Below, piece by piece: positions 27,339 to 36,600 of a stretch of 64,000 bases of DNA; within the stretch, counting starts at the first letter, position 1, and each line of letters starts with the position of its first letter. Both the position numbers and the translations under genes were made by a program. Source of the DNA: an uncultured Muribaculaceae bacterium. GTDB taxonomy: Bacteria; Bacteroidota; Bacteroidia; Bacteroidales; Muribaculaceae. The notes beneath the pieces were generated by a model. The model saw only the letters and a list, made by a program, of their open reading frames with translations, did not search any database and was not told the origin of the DNA. The stretch is from the NCBI GenBank assembly GCA_910579675.1, contig CAJTUF010000003.1, positions 1-64,000 on the forward strand. Reading direction: 5' to 3'.

Positions 27339-27770
27339 TCAGGCCTTGGATGAGTTGAAGAGGGTGCGGAGCATATCGCCGAACTTGTCGGCGGCCTCCT
27401 GCATCTTCGGCCCGACGAAGGGCTTGAGCATGGGAGGGATCTGGACTTCGGCCACCGGGCTCACCACCGATCCTCCGGCTTGGCCGGGGGCAATGTTGAT
27501 GGTCATGGCCAGAGGTACCGGTGAGCCCACGGCGCTCAGCACAATGCGCGACGGCTCTATGCGCTCGGTTATGGCGAGGGTCATCTCACCTGCCGGTGCG
27601 GCATTGATGATAATTGAGTCGGGGGTGAAACGCACTTCGCCAATCGCTTCGCGCATCTCGGCGGGGAGCTCTTCGAGCTTCTCGTTGAGGTTGGAGAAGT
27701 CGCTCAGTCGAGCGAATACAACTTCGGGAGCGGCATTGAGCTCCACGGGCTTACCTTTGAAATCGGCCAT
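27339..27770 (-). CDS. SRPBCC-family protein
   Basis: The 143-residue protein starts ADFKGKPVELNAAPEVVFARLSD, a typical START/Bet v1-like (SRPBCC) N-terminus. It ends in a long helix (PMLKPFVGPKMQEAADKFGDMLR) that would close the hydrophobic cavity. There is no signal peptide, so it is cytosolic. In Bacteroidota this gene commonly sits right after pyrE, as here, but no enzymatic role is established. Ligand unknown. Confidence 0.75.
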   Translation of the reverse strand: MADFKGKPVELNAAPEVVFARLSDFSNLNEKLEELPAEMREAIGEVRFTPDSIIINAAPAGEMTLAITERIEPSRIVLSAVGSPVPLAMTINIAPGQAGGSVVSPVAEVQIPPMLKPFVGPKMQEAADKFGDMLRTLFNSSKA

Positions 27771-27797
27771 CTTTGAGAGTGGTGGGGTTGGTTGAGA

Positions 27798-28445
27798 TCA
27801 GTTATTGCGGGTGGCGGGAACCCAGTTGGCGGGATCCTTGCGCCACTCTTTGAGGGTGTCGAGGTCGGCGGGGCGGATGTAGTTGGTGTCGAGCGCGGCC
27901 TCAAGGAGGGCAGAGTAGTTGCTGAGGGTGAGGAGCTCCACATTGGCGGCTTTGAAGGCTTCGATAGCCACGGGGAACTGATAGGTGAACATGGCTGCCA
28001 TGCCTATCACTTCGCATCCGGCTGCACGTATGGCCTCCACGGCTTTGAGCGACGATGCGCCGGTGGAGATGAGATCTTCAATGACCACAACACGCTGTCC
28101 GGGAGTAAGGTTTCCTTCGATAAGATTTTCGAGGCCGTGGTCCTTGGGGGTGGAGCGCACATACACATACGGCTTGCCGATGGTGTCGGCCACGAGGGCA
28201 CCCATGGCGATAGCACCGGTGGCTACACCTGCGATAGCGTCGGGAGCACCGAAACGCTCCATGATGATGCGGCTCAGCTCAACCTTGATAAACGAGCGGA
28301 GCTCGGGATAGGAGAGCGTCTTGCGGTTGTCGGTGTAGATGGGTGAGTTCCAGCCTGATGCCCAGGTGAAAGGGAGTTCGGGCTGAAGTTTGATTGCGCT
28401 GATTTCCAGCAGCTTCTCGGCTACGATTTTGTCGAGTTCTTTCAT
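27798..28445 (-). CDS. pyrE: Orotate phosphoribosyltransferase
   Basis: PyrE joins orotate to PRPP to form orotidine 5'-phosphate in pyrimidine synthesis. The 215-residue protein has FTWASGWNSPIYTDNRKTLSYP (orotate site), RSTPKDHGLENLIEG (the mobile loop) and the PRPP motif VVVIEDLISTGASS. The start MKELDKIVAEKLLEI is chosen because it aligns with other Bacteroidota PyrE and follows an AGGA; two upstream ATGs (28460 and 28478) are less likely, and the furthest would precede the transcription start. It leads a minus-strand run with the SRPBCC and Rieske-like genes. Confidence 0.95.
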   Translation of the reverse strand: MKELDKIVAEKLLEISAIKLQPELPFTWASGWNSPIYTDNRKTLSYPELRSFIKVELSRIIMERFGAPDAIAGVATGAIAMGALVADTIGKPYVYVRSTPKDHGLENLIEGNLTPGQRVVVIEDLISTGASSLKAVEAIRAAGCEVIGMAAMFTYQFPVAIEAFKAANVELLTLSNYSALLEAALDTNYIRPADLDTLKEWRKDPANWVPATRNN

Positions 28446-28482
28446 GGCTTCCTGTGTCATTAACGTTGGGGGTTTCAAATTG

Positions 28483-28490
28483 CAAATTTA
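28483..28490 (-). promoter_or_regulatory. -7 box of the pyrE promoter
   Basis: TAAATTTG on the minus strand fits TAnnTTTG and is followed by CA. No clear -33 box at the expected distance. Confidence 0.55.
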
Positions 28491-28563
28491 CACATTATTT
28501 TTTGAATCATATGGCTGAGGGGCAAAAAATGAGCGGCGCCCTCTCCACCAGCACCAAAAGATA

Positions 28564-28595
28564 GAGGCCCGGCGGAACGGGATCCGCCGGGCCTC
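28564..28595 (-). terminator. 13-bp hairpin after the large secreted-protein gene
   Basis: GAGGCCCGGCGGA and its complement pair perfectly around a 6-base loop, 26 bases beyond the stop codon. On the minus strand it is followed by ATCTTTTGG. Confidence 0.8.
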
Positions 28596-28621
28596 AGACC
28601 GATATAATCAGATGGTTATGG

Positions 28622-31600
28622 TCACTTGATGGCAATCTTGACCACCGAGCCGTCGGCGCGGAGGCTGATGTAGATGCCGGGAGCTGCATCGGCGCGGTTC
28701 ACGCGGATGCCCTGGAGGTTGTAGAGGGCCACTTCCTCAGCGAGGGCGGCATCGTCGGTGATGCTGTCGATGCCGTCGGGGGCGGGAGCGTAGGTCACAA
28801 GGCGCCACTGGGCGTAGGGCGAGGTGAGGTCGGCTCCGCAGAGCTTCCGTGAATTGCCGCCCTGGGCTGCGAGGCCAAGACCCTTGGCGTTGATATCCTG
28901 CAGGCCGATGCCGTAGCTGAGATATTGCTCGAAGTTGTCCTTGTTGACACCTTCGGGGATTGAATACCATGGCGAGGTGCCGATCTCATTGCCCTTCTCA
29001 TCTTCCACAATCCAGAAGATGTCGATGGCAAGGCGGTAGGTGCCGGTAGCCGAGGTGATCGAGCCGTTGGACGATACGGATCCGAGGGTGCGGTTGTTGC
29101 CATTGGTGAAGGTTATGCCGCGGCTGCCGTTGGCCTTCATGGTCCAGTGGCTGTCGGCGCTGTCGTCGGTGATTCCCACAAGGCTGAGGTTGGAGCCCGA
29201 GCCGGCGAGGTAGGAATTGCTGTTCATATCGCTCTGGACGCCCTGGTTGATGAGGCGCACGGTGAGGCCGTTGACCTTGGAGAGCACTTCGGCATCGAAG
29301 TCGGCCTGGGCCAGAGCCATGATCTCGTTGAAGCCGGCTGCCATCTCAAGCACGTCTTCGGGAGCCTCACTTTCAAAGATGGTGATTTCGCCTATGGCAT
29401 TGGAGAGCGAGTTGGCTGCGAAGGGGAGCTCGGTTGAGAGGCCTTCGAGTGCGGTCTTCACTGCATCGATCTGAAGCTCGAGCTTTTCGCCAAATGCGCC
29501 GGTGATGTCGTTGATGTCGCCTGCATTGACAAACATCCATGAGGTGTATTCCCAGTTGGACGACGAGAAGCGACCGCTCTGGATGGCGGGGTTGGCGGCT
29601 CCGGCGTTGGTGTAGGGGGCAGCGGCCACTACCGATCCGCGCGAGGGATCTTTGGCGGTGCCGATGAGCAGACCGCTCTCATAGCCGTTGAAGATCTGGG
29701 CGAGATTGTTGGCACGCGAGGCGGAGTTTTCGCCGATATACCACTTTGTGGGCTTGGCCGAGAGGGTGTAGTCGGCGCCGAGGTAGTATCCGGGATAGAT
29801 GCTGTGGATGAAATAAGCATTGGGTTCGGGATCTTCAAGATCCTGCTCAAGCCACCAGTAGGAGCCCATCGAGGGAGCGCTGTGGGTGAGGGCGTCGCCG
29901 GGGAGGTTGGCGCCGATCACGCCGCCGCCACCTACAGAGGCGATATAGTAGTACGTCACATCGCCTTCAGGTCTTACGATATCTTCGTCGTCGGTGTAGC
30001 AGTCCGATGCCGCGGGAGCGATCATTGCGTTGGCAACAGCAAAATCAGAGGTTTCACCTACTTCGATAGTTGCATTGTTGCCCTCCTTGTCGGTATAAGC
30101 GAAGCTTTTCCCGTTGATGGTGAAGAGGGTGGCTGTGCTCTGCGACTCGGTGGCCATGGTGGTCTGACCCTGGGCGCTCTCATAGTAGGGAGCGGTGAGG
30201 TAGAGATCTTCGGTGTTGAAGAAGCGTGCGCGGCCCTCGCCTACATATTCAAATGCCCAGAGAGCGGTGGAGAGGCGGAGGTTCTTGTCGGTGGCCTTGA
30301 TGTCGGTGAAGCGCACAGTGGGGATCTGATAGTCCTGCGAGGCGCCTTCGTAGGTGTAGTAGGATGCCGAGAGATATTTGGTCTCGTTGTCGTCAACCAC
30401 AGCGGTGAAGAACACCGGAGTCGAAGCCTTGTTGACGGTGGCAATGATGGTGTTCATCTTCTGACGGGCCTGCTTGATAGCGTCGGAAGCGGTGGCCTTG
30501 TCGGGGTTGGCGAGCTTGAACTCATCGCCGCTGATGACTGCAGCATAGTGACTGAACACATTCTTCTCATTGTCGGGCCATACCTCGGAGGAGGTAAACT
30601 GATTTTCGTCAATCATGCCGGCGAAATCCTGAAGGAAGGTCACGGCAGCTTGCTTCTCGGTCTGGAACACGCCGGAGCCGTCTACTGCCTCAACGACTTT
30701 CTCGGTGGATACGGCGTTGATGGTGTAGCGGGTGGCGCTGTTGATTTCAGCGATGTCGTCGGCCACGGCGAAAGGCTGGTCGCCATAGTAGAGCTCAACC
30801 TGACCGCCATCGACGGGCTTGAGGGTGAACACGGTGGCAGTGGTAGACACGCCGAAGTGGGCGGGCACTGCGGGCTCGATCTCATTGCCCCATTCGAGCA
30901 CAGCGTCTTTCTTGGGGATGTAAGAGAGGTAGCGGTTGAGATATTCGTTGCGGAAGGTGTAGCCGTTGCCGCTCTTGGCGATGGTCCAGAAGGAGTTGAG
31001 GTCGGAAGCGGCACCCTCGGTGAGGGCGTCATTCTTGATGCCGAGACAACCGCTGTTGGTAAAGGTGATCACCTGCGAGTTGACCGACTGATAGAGCTTG
31101 TTGTAAGCGTTGTCGAGAGTGGTCTTGGCGCTGTTGATGGTCGAGAGGATGTTGCTTGATGCAGAGCGGAGCTTTGCATAGTTTGAGGCATCCTTCACCT
31201 GGTCGATAGCCTTCTGAGCCTCGGCCTTGGCAGCCTCGGTGCTCCAGAGAGGATTGTCCTGATTGATGAGGGTGTTGAGCTTGTCAGCACCGGCATCTAC
31301 AGCGGCGTCATACCATGTCTCGGCAGTCTCGAGAGTCCACTCCTGCGCATTGTCTGTGAGCGATACTTCGAGGCCGATATTGCTCCAGCTCACATAGATG
31401 TGAGAGCCGGTGAGATTGGTGTATTTATCCTGATCCTCGGCAGCGTCGGGGAGCTTGACCGACGAGGGAGCGGCAGCGAGCGAGATGGTTGTCTCACCAT
31501 TGTTTTTGGTGCTGATGACCCAGCGGGCGGCAGCCGATGTGCTGGAGGCGGAGGTGAGTTTGTAGCTGAGTTCCACCTTTCCCTCAACCTCTTTCTGCTG

Positions 31601-31915
31601 GAGGCTTACAGAGAGGTAGCCTACACCTTTGCACTGGAGGTAGTAGGCGGTGGTGCCTTCATCGTCGGTTACCGACTGGGCGTGCCAGAAGAAACTTTCG
31701 GCGAGATCGCCTTTGGCGGCTGTGGGTTCGGATTTGGCGATTGTGAGAAAACGGTTGGTGGCATCGCCGGCCTTTTGAGTCAGGGTAAACCAATAGCCCT
31801 GGCTGCCATCGGCGGCCTTAGTCGATGGCCCCGAGGCAACAGTCACCTCGGAGGCGGCAAACGCCGCCACTGCCACTGCCACAATCATTGACAGAAAGAT
31901 CGACAGTTTGTTCAT
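28622..31915 (-). CDS. Large secreted protein with type IX-like C-terminal signal
   Basis: The 1,097-residue protein has a clear signal peptide (ending about residue 22) and no lipobox. Its C-terminus (EVALYNLQGIRVNRADAAPG, then GIYISLRADGSVVKIAIK) is the short sorting-type domain found on Bacteroidales type IX secretion cargo. The body has repeated beta-trefoil-like blocks with aromatic GYWFTLTQKA/GYLSVSLQQ and TFRNEYLNRYLSYIP-type lines. Alpha-helical spacers (ETAETWYDAAVDAGADKLNT; EKLELQIDAVKTALEGL) lie between them. Ricin-like trefoils often bind glycans, so a carbohydrate-binding or adhesive role is possible, but no catalytic domain is seen. It is transcribed alone. Confidence 0.65.
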   Translation of the reverse strand: MNKLSIFLSMIVAVAVAAFAASEVTVASGPSTKAADGSQGYWFTLTQKAGDATNRFLTIAKSEPTAAKGDLAESFFWHAQSVTDDEGTTAYYLQCKGVGYLSVSLQQKEVEGKVELSYKLTSASSTSAAARWVISTKNNGETTISLAAAPSSVKLPDAAEDQDKYTNLTGSHIYVSWSNIGLEVSLTDNAQEWTLETAETWYDAAVDAGADKLNTLINQDNPLWSTEAAKAEAQKAIDQVKDASNYAKLRSASSNILSTINSAKTTLDNAYNKLYQSVNSQVITFTNSGCLGIKNDALTEGAASDLNSFWTIAKSGNGYTFRNEYLNRYLSYIPKKDAVLEWGNEIEPAVPAHFGVSTTATVFTLKPVDGGQVELYYGDQPFAVADDIAEINSATRYTINAVSTEKVVEAVDGSGVFQTEKQAAVTFLQDFAGMIDENQFTSSEVWPDNEKNVFSHYAAVISGDEFKLANPDKATASDAIKQARQKMNTIIATVNKASTPVFFTAVVDDNETKYLSASYYTYEGASQDYQIPTVRFTDIKATDKNLRLSTALWAFEYVGEGRARFFNTEDLYLTAPYYESAQGQTTMATESQSTATLFTINGKSFAYTDKEGNNATIEVGETSDFAVANAMIAPAASDCYTDDEDIVRPEGDVTYYYIASVGGGGVIGANLPGDALTHSAPSMGSYWWLEQDLEDPEPNAYFIHSIYPGYYLGADYTLSAKPTKWYIGENSASRANNLAQIFNGYESGLLIGTAKDPSRGSVVAAAPYTNAGAANPAIQSGRFSSSNWEYTSWMFVNAGDINDITGAFGEKLELQIDAVKTALEGLSTELPFAANSLSNAIGEITIFESEAPEDVLEMAAGFNEIMALAQADFDAEVLSKVNGLTVRLINQGVQSDMNSNSYLAGSGSNLSLVGITDDSADSHWTMKANGSRGITFTNGNNRTLGSVSSNGSITSATGTYRLAIDIFWIVEDEKGNEIGTSPWYSIPEGVNKDNFEQYLSYGIGLQDINAKGLGLAAQGGNSRKLCGADLTSPYAQWRLVTYAPAPDGIDSITDDAALAEEVALYNLQGIRVNRADAAPGIYISLRADGSVVKIAIK

Positions 31916-31976
31916 GAGAAAAAAGAATGTGTGATGTATTGGTGTTTAATTATTTACATAAATATATGCAACCCAT

Positions 31977-32002
31977 CTCCGTGAGCCAGACGGCTCGCGG
32001 AG
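31977..32002 (-). other. 11-bp stem-loop at the predicted 5' end of the large-protein mRNA
   Basis: CTCCGTGAGCC and GGCTCGCGGAG pair with one G-U-type mismatch around a 4-base loop. The stem begins 12 bases after the -7 box, so it forms at the very start of the transcript. It could otherwise be read as the terminator of the TPR gene, but the promoter lies between them. Confidence 0.5.
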
Positions 32003-32014
32003 GGTGAAGCACCA

Positions 32015-32022
32015 CAAAGATA
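32015..32022 (-). promoter_or_regulatory. -7 box of the large secreted-protein gene
   Basis: TATCTTTG on the minus strand is a canonical -7 element. It implies a leader of about 90 bases, which contains an A/T-rich stretch and the stem-loop. Confidence 0.65.
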
Positions 32023-32055
32023 GTAAATAATTATTAATAAGACGCTAACAAATCC

Positions 32056-32826
32056 TTATTTTTTGTCGGGGAAAGTGCCGGGCGGTGCGAGACGGCTCAG
32101 GGTTGCGTCGAGCCGTGGGGATGGCGCAATGGCTCTGGCACGGGTGAGAAATGCTATGGCCTCGGTGGTGTCGCCGCGCTCGGCAGCCATCTCGCCGAGA
32201 TAGAGCAGGGGGGTGAGTGAGGCCGGATGCGAGTCGAGCACCCGCCCAAATGCCTGCCGGGCCTCATTGTCGCGCCCCTCGATCAGCAGCCCCTCAGCCA
32301 ATAATATGCCAAAGTGCTCATTGTCGGGCACCCCGGCAAGGAGCTTGCCGGCGTAGTGGATCATAGAAGCGCCGTCGCGGCGGAATGCGTAGTAGTCGAG
32401 GAGCGACGCATCAATCTTGCGGGCAAGCCACGGCTCGGCGCGGGCCGACATTTTCAGGAATTGCTCCAGAAGGTTGGCTTGCCCCAGCGCAAAACTCGCT
32501 TGCTCCACCGAGGCGAATAGCGAGTCGATGGGCACCTTGGCGGCCAACGCCCGGCGCAGAAGCATGATCTGGGCCACCGAGTCGCCGCGCATCCCTTCGG
32601 CGGTGACGGCGCGGCCATAGAGCGCCGCGCTGTCGGGACGCTGTTCGAGCATCAGTTCATACATGGCCGAGGCGCTGGCCCACTCCTTCTGGTCGAAAAA
32701 GCGGTCGGCCTTGATGGCGAGAGCATCGAAAGAGCGCGAGGGAGGGAGTGCGGCGGCTGCCATAGATATTAATAATGCCGCGAGAGGGGCGATGATGCGG
32801 CTGAGAGGGGCAGTGGATGAGGTCAT
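32056..32826 (-). CDS. Secreted TPR-repeat protein
   Basis: The start MTSSTAPLSRI is chosen because it gives a signal peptide (AALLISMAAAALPP) and lies 5 bases after the S24 gene stop; the longer frame runs antisense-like through that gene. The 256-residue mature protein is made of TPR-type helical pairs (FDQKEWASASAMYELMLEQRP; LIEGRDNEARQAFGRVLDSHP; MAAERGDTTEAIAFLTRARA). It should act as a periplasmic scaffold. It is cotranscribed with the S24 repressor, so its expression may follow that regulator. Confidence 0.75.
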   Translation of the reverse strand: MTSSTAPLSRIIAPLAALLISMAAAALPPSRSFDALAIKADRFFDQKEWASASAMYELMLEQRPDSAALYGRAVTAEGMRGDSVAQIMLLRRALAAKVPIDSLFASVEQASFALGQANLLEQFLKMSARAEPWLARKIDASLLDYYAFRRDGASMIHYAGKLLAGVPDNEHFGILLAEGLLIEGRDNEARQAFGRVLDSHPASLTPLLYLGEMAAERGDTTEAIAFLTRARAIAPSPRLDATLSRLAPPGTFPDKK

Positions 32827-32831
32827 AGCGG

Positions 32832-33536
32832 TCAGGAACGTATGTCGTAGTTGATTATGGCTTCGACGAGAAACAGGCGCCTTATGTCGGAGCGCTCCAC
32901 CTCCATGTCGTCGTAGTCGTGGTTGGCGCTCCTGAGCACCACCAGTCCGGGATCGGATGGATGGCGCCGCAGATATTTCACAAGCCTGTAATCGTCCATC
33001 ACTATAACGTATATCTGCCCCCAAAAGATGTAGCGCAACTCCCCGACAGGGCGTATTGCCACATATCCGCCATCTTTGATGACGGGGCTCATGGAGTCGC
33101 CGTTGACCCTCACAATGGCTGAGTCGGCGTGGAGATTGGGCATATCCACATGGCCTATCACGCGGTCGGCGGTGAACAGGCGGCTCAGCTCGCCGGTGCC
33201 TGCCATGACGTCGATGTCAAACACCGGAATGCCAGCGCAGGGCCCGGCGAGATGCGCGGCAGGCGTCGGCATGGGGAGGTCGGTGGCTTCGGATGGGCGC
33301 TCGAAAGGCACTCCCTGACCGTCGGTGAGCCAAGGTTTCGATACCCCGAGATCGGCCACAATGCGGTTGATGAGCCCGCTGGTGACGGGGAGAGTGCCCG
33401 ACAACACCTTTGAAAAGTTGCCCGGGTCGAGGCTTATGCGTGCGGCAAAGGCTCCCTGACGCAGCCGCATCAGATGGATAAGGTGTCGTATGCGTCCCAC
33501 TATGGCAGGCGAGTCGAGCTTAGGGCGTGTAGTCAT
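32832..33536 (-). CDS. S24/LexA-like repressor with N-terminal helix-turn-helix
   Basis: The 234-residue protein has an XRE-type HTH (about 10-75; LRQGAFAARISLDPGNFSKVLSG) and a C-terminal S24 peptidase-like domain. The catalytic pair is Ser148 in VNGDSMSPVIKDG and Lys187 in DDYRLVKYLRR. Possible Ala-Gly self-cleavage sites are CAGIPV (101-102) and VMAGTG (112-113) in the hinge. Such repressors lose DNA binding when they cleave themselves on RecA activation. The gene is preceded by a large inverted repeat spanning its own promoter. It is not the usual LexA by sequence and resembles phage CI-type or stress regulators. Confidence 0.85.
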   Translation of the reverse strand: MTTRPKLDSPAIVGRIRHLIHLMRLRQGAFAARISLDPGNFSKVLSGTLPVTSGLINRIVADLGVSKPWLTDGQGVPFERPSEATDLPMPTPAAHLAGPCAGIPVFDIDVMAGTGELSRLFTADRVIGHVDMPNLHADSAIVRVNGDSMSPVIKDGGYVAIRPVGELRYIFWGQIYVIVMDDYRLVKYLRRHPSDPGLVVLRSANHDYDDMEVERSDIRRLFLVEAIINYDIRS

Positions 33537-33546
33537 GGCAATAAAA

Positions 33547-33598
33547 AAATAAGTTGTATATATGGCGGGTCAATCCCCGGCAAATATACAACTTATTT
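33547..33598 (-). promoter_or_regulatory. Palindromic operator over the S24 repressor promoter
   Basis: AAATAAGTTGTATAT (33547-33561) and its exact complement (33584-33598) form a 15-base inverted repeat with a 22-base spacer. One arm covers the -7 box and the upstream spacer, and the other lies downstream of the start site, near the gene start. This is the arrangement expected of an autoregulated repressor. Confidence 0.65.
33581..33588 (-). promoter_or_regulatory. -7 box of the S24 repressor promoter
   Basis: TATATTTG on the minus strand, with a TTG 20 bases upstream (33609-33611), is a complete promoter. It overlaps the right arm of the inverted repeat. Confidence 0.65.
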
Positions 33599-33638
33599 GT
33601 CGAAATACCAACTCACAGAAGGTGGCTTCCCGACTGAA

Positions 33639-36600
33639 TCAGATCAGGGAGAGCTGCATCAGCGACCGTAGCGCCTTGGCGCCTTGGTGGATGGGATCGA
33701 GGTGCTCCACCTCGTTGAGGAACCGCTCTGCACGCTCTGTATTGCCGAGGCCATAGTGGCCCAAGGCAAGCATATAGTTGCAGTGGATGAGGTTGAGGGT
33801 GTCGAGATCGCTTTCCCACACCAGGAGGTCTGGGAGCGACACAGCAAAGTAGTCGAGCGTGGTCTTGTCGAAGATATGCTTGCTGCCGAAATCGACAAGG
33901 CGGTGGAACCGGGCCCGGGCATGATCCTCGTCGCCGAGGGCCCTTAAGGCGAGGCCTTGATAAAAGATCTTGTCGGGCTTGGCATCGTTGTAGTAGAGTG
34001 CGGGAGCGGGTTCGGAGGGGCCTTCCGACGCAAGAGTCCATAGTCGGCGTGCCTCGATGTCGTCGCCCTTACCGGCGGCAATCAGTCCGAGAAGGAAATG
34101 GAAGTCATTGTCCTGAGCGCCCTCAAGCTTCCCTTCGCCGAGATTTTCGGGATATACCAGACACTCCATGAGCAGCTTCCGGGCTTCCTCGCTGTTGCCG
34201 TCGGCCATGAGTTGCTTGGCGAGCTCTACACGTCCGAACTGATACTGGGCCACAACCTTTCCTTCGCCCCCTTCCCAGGGATGAAACTTCCTGCCATCAA
34301 TCAACCCAATGGCCTCGCGATAGTGTCCGAGCAGATTGAGCAGAGTGGCCTCTTCGAGCACGAGGTCGTCGCGCATGGGCAGCAACTCCTTTTTTGCTCT
34401 CAGGCGGTCAAGACGTTGGGCCGGGTCGTGGGTCAGACGCTTGTAGAGCTGATCGAGCTCCATGAGCATACGCGGGTCGCCCGGGGCGAGCTCCACCGCC
34501 TTTTCCATAGCATCGAGGGCCCCGCAGCTGTCGCTTCTCTTGTTGAAGAGAGCGAGGGCGAGAGCGCGCCATACATAGGGATCGTTGTCGCCGCCGCGAT
34601 GTGTGGCGAGCTGCCACATCTTGAAAGCGAGATCATACTGGCGGGCATCGTAGAACAGACAACCGAGCAGATAAGGGGCGCGGCTGTCGGCCTTATTGTT
34701 GTCGATGGCATATCGAAGAGCGCCGATAGCCTCGCGTCGGTTGGGGAAACACCCGTCGGCATCGACCGATGTGGCCTTTTCCAGATCGGTCATGCCTGAG
34801 TTGAGGGCCGCCGCTTTGTAGTAGAAAGTCATGGGGTCGACGGCGCCGTGCTCTTCGGCTATAGCCCAAAGGTGGGTGAGTGCGTCGGTATCGCCGCAGT
34901 CGATGAGGTCGAGCGCAAGCTCATTGTAGGTGTGGGCGCAGTCGCGCATGATGGTAGTGAACCTGAGCCGGTCCTGGTCGGCTCCGGAGGCTATGGCTCT
35001 GGTGAGGAGTGCGCCATGGTTGAGGGGGTCGAGGCTCAGAGCATGATCGGCCACGGCCATCGCCTCTTGTTTATTGCCCGAGAGCCGCAAAATCTCGGCT
35101 TTGAGTGCGAGAGCCTTATGGTTGGCGGCATTGCGTATGAGCGACTCATTGATATTTTCGAGAGCATCGTCGAGGCGTCCTTCGCTCATATCGATCATGG
35201 CGCAATGGAGGAGGGCGGCGTCGCGCCAATGAGCATCCCAAGCTGCCTTGTGAAACAGCTCATAGGCTTCGTCGGTGCGGCCGGTGAAGCGTAGGGTCTG
35301 GGCCAGATTGTAGATGGGTTCGCAGTCGTAGGGGTTGGGATTGCGTCGGCGCCACTCCCTTACTGCCACTCTGAGGTATGGCTCGGCGAGGTCGAAGCGT
35401 CCGCGACGCAGGTACCATAGACCGAGTATATTGTTGCATCGAGTGTCGGCCGGATCACGCCTGAGTGCCTCCTCGTAGTAATCGACAGGGCTGAAGGTGG
35501 CGTGGCGGTATTGCTCAAGGTGCAGACCGGTGAGATACAGAGCGTCGCAGGTCTTGATCTCGACTGGGGGGAGAGCAGCTTCGGCGGCGTCGGGTATAGG
35601 GCGCAGGGTGTCGGGTTCGGGAGTCCATCGTATCGCACACTTTCCGCCGACTATTATTTCGACGCAGAGCGATTGCCACGGAGTGTCGGCAAGATGTAAT
35701 GTTGCCGAGAAAATATCTTCAGGGCTAACGGCTACGGTGGAATCGAGCAGCGGAGTTGCTGAGCCGGAAGCGGAGACGCGTATGCGGGCGTCGCACGCCT
35801 CGGTGGCAAATACTTTGAGCAGCGCCTGACCCTCGCGAGCAGGCTCGATGTTCATCACGAAATCGCGAGAGGCACATTTCACGATACCAAGCTCGCGGTA
35901 TGGGAAGAAATATTGTGTGAATCGCTTCTCTTCATAAGGCATGAGCCATGTGAAGTCGGGTTGATTTTCGGTGAATACACCGGCCATGAGCTCGATATAT
36001 GGGCCGTCGGAATCGGTGAGATTGCGGTCCCATGCGCGTCCGAAATCGCCGTTGCCCCAAGTCCATTGCTTCTTTCCGGGGCTCACATGATGGCTCGCCA
36101 CATGGAGCATGCCGGCCTGAGTATCCGTCTCATATCCGCCCTCGAAGTCGTAGCGGGAGTTGACGCCCATGTAGGAAGTGGGCACCTTGATATTCTTATA
36201 GTTGGATATGTCCACTCCGGCCGAGTAGTCCATTTTGTAGTAAGTGCCGGTGGCGATGGGGAAGCTCGACACGGCCCTCTTGCCATGGTCGAAAACAGCA
36301 TTTATATCGGGTGGGAACACACTGCGGTAATGGTCGTTGACGGCGACAGCCGGGTTGGCCCACCAAAGGAATGTCTGAGGGAGTTCGGTGGGGTTATATA
36401 CCACACCTGAGATCTCCAGACGTGCCGCACCCGGCCTGAGAGTGAATCCAGCGAGCCCTTTCTGGTGGCTCATGCGCTCGCGCTCTCCCACCCACACGGT
36501 GACGCTGCCGTCGGGGTTGTTTTCAATGGTCGAGTCGATGGGCATGAAAGTCGACGGGCGATGGTGTTGAGGCCAGTTAAATTCAATGCCGCCTGAGATC

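Noticed and set aside
29804..31159. 451-codon plus-strand frame in the large secreted-protein gene
   Set aside because: Antisense to a gene with signal peptide and sorting tail; Val/Gly-rich shadow translation.
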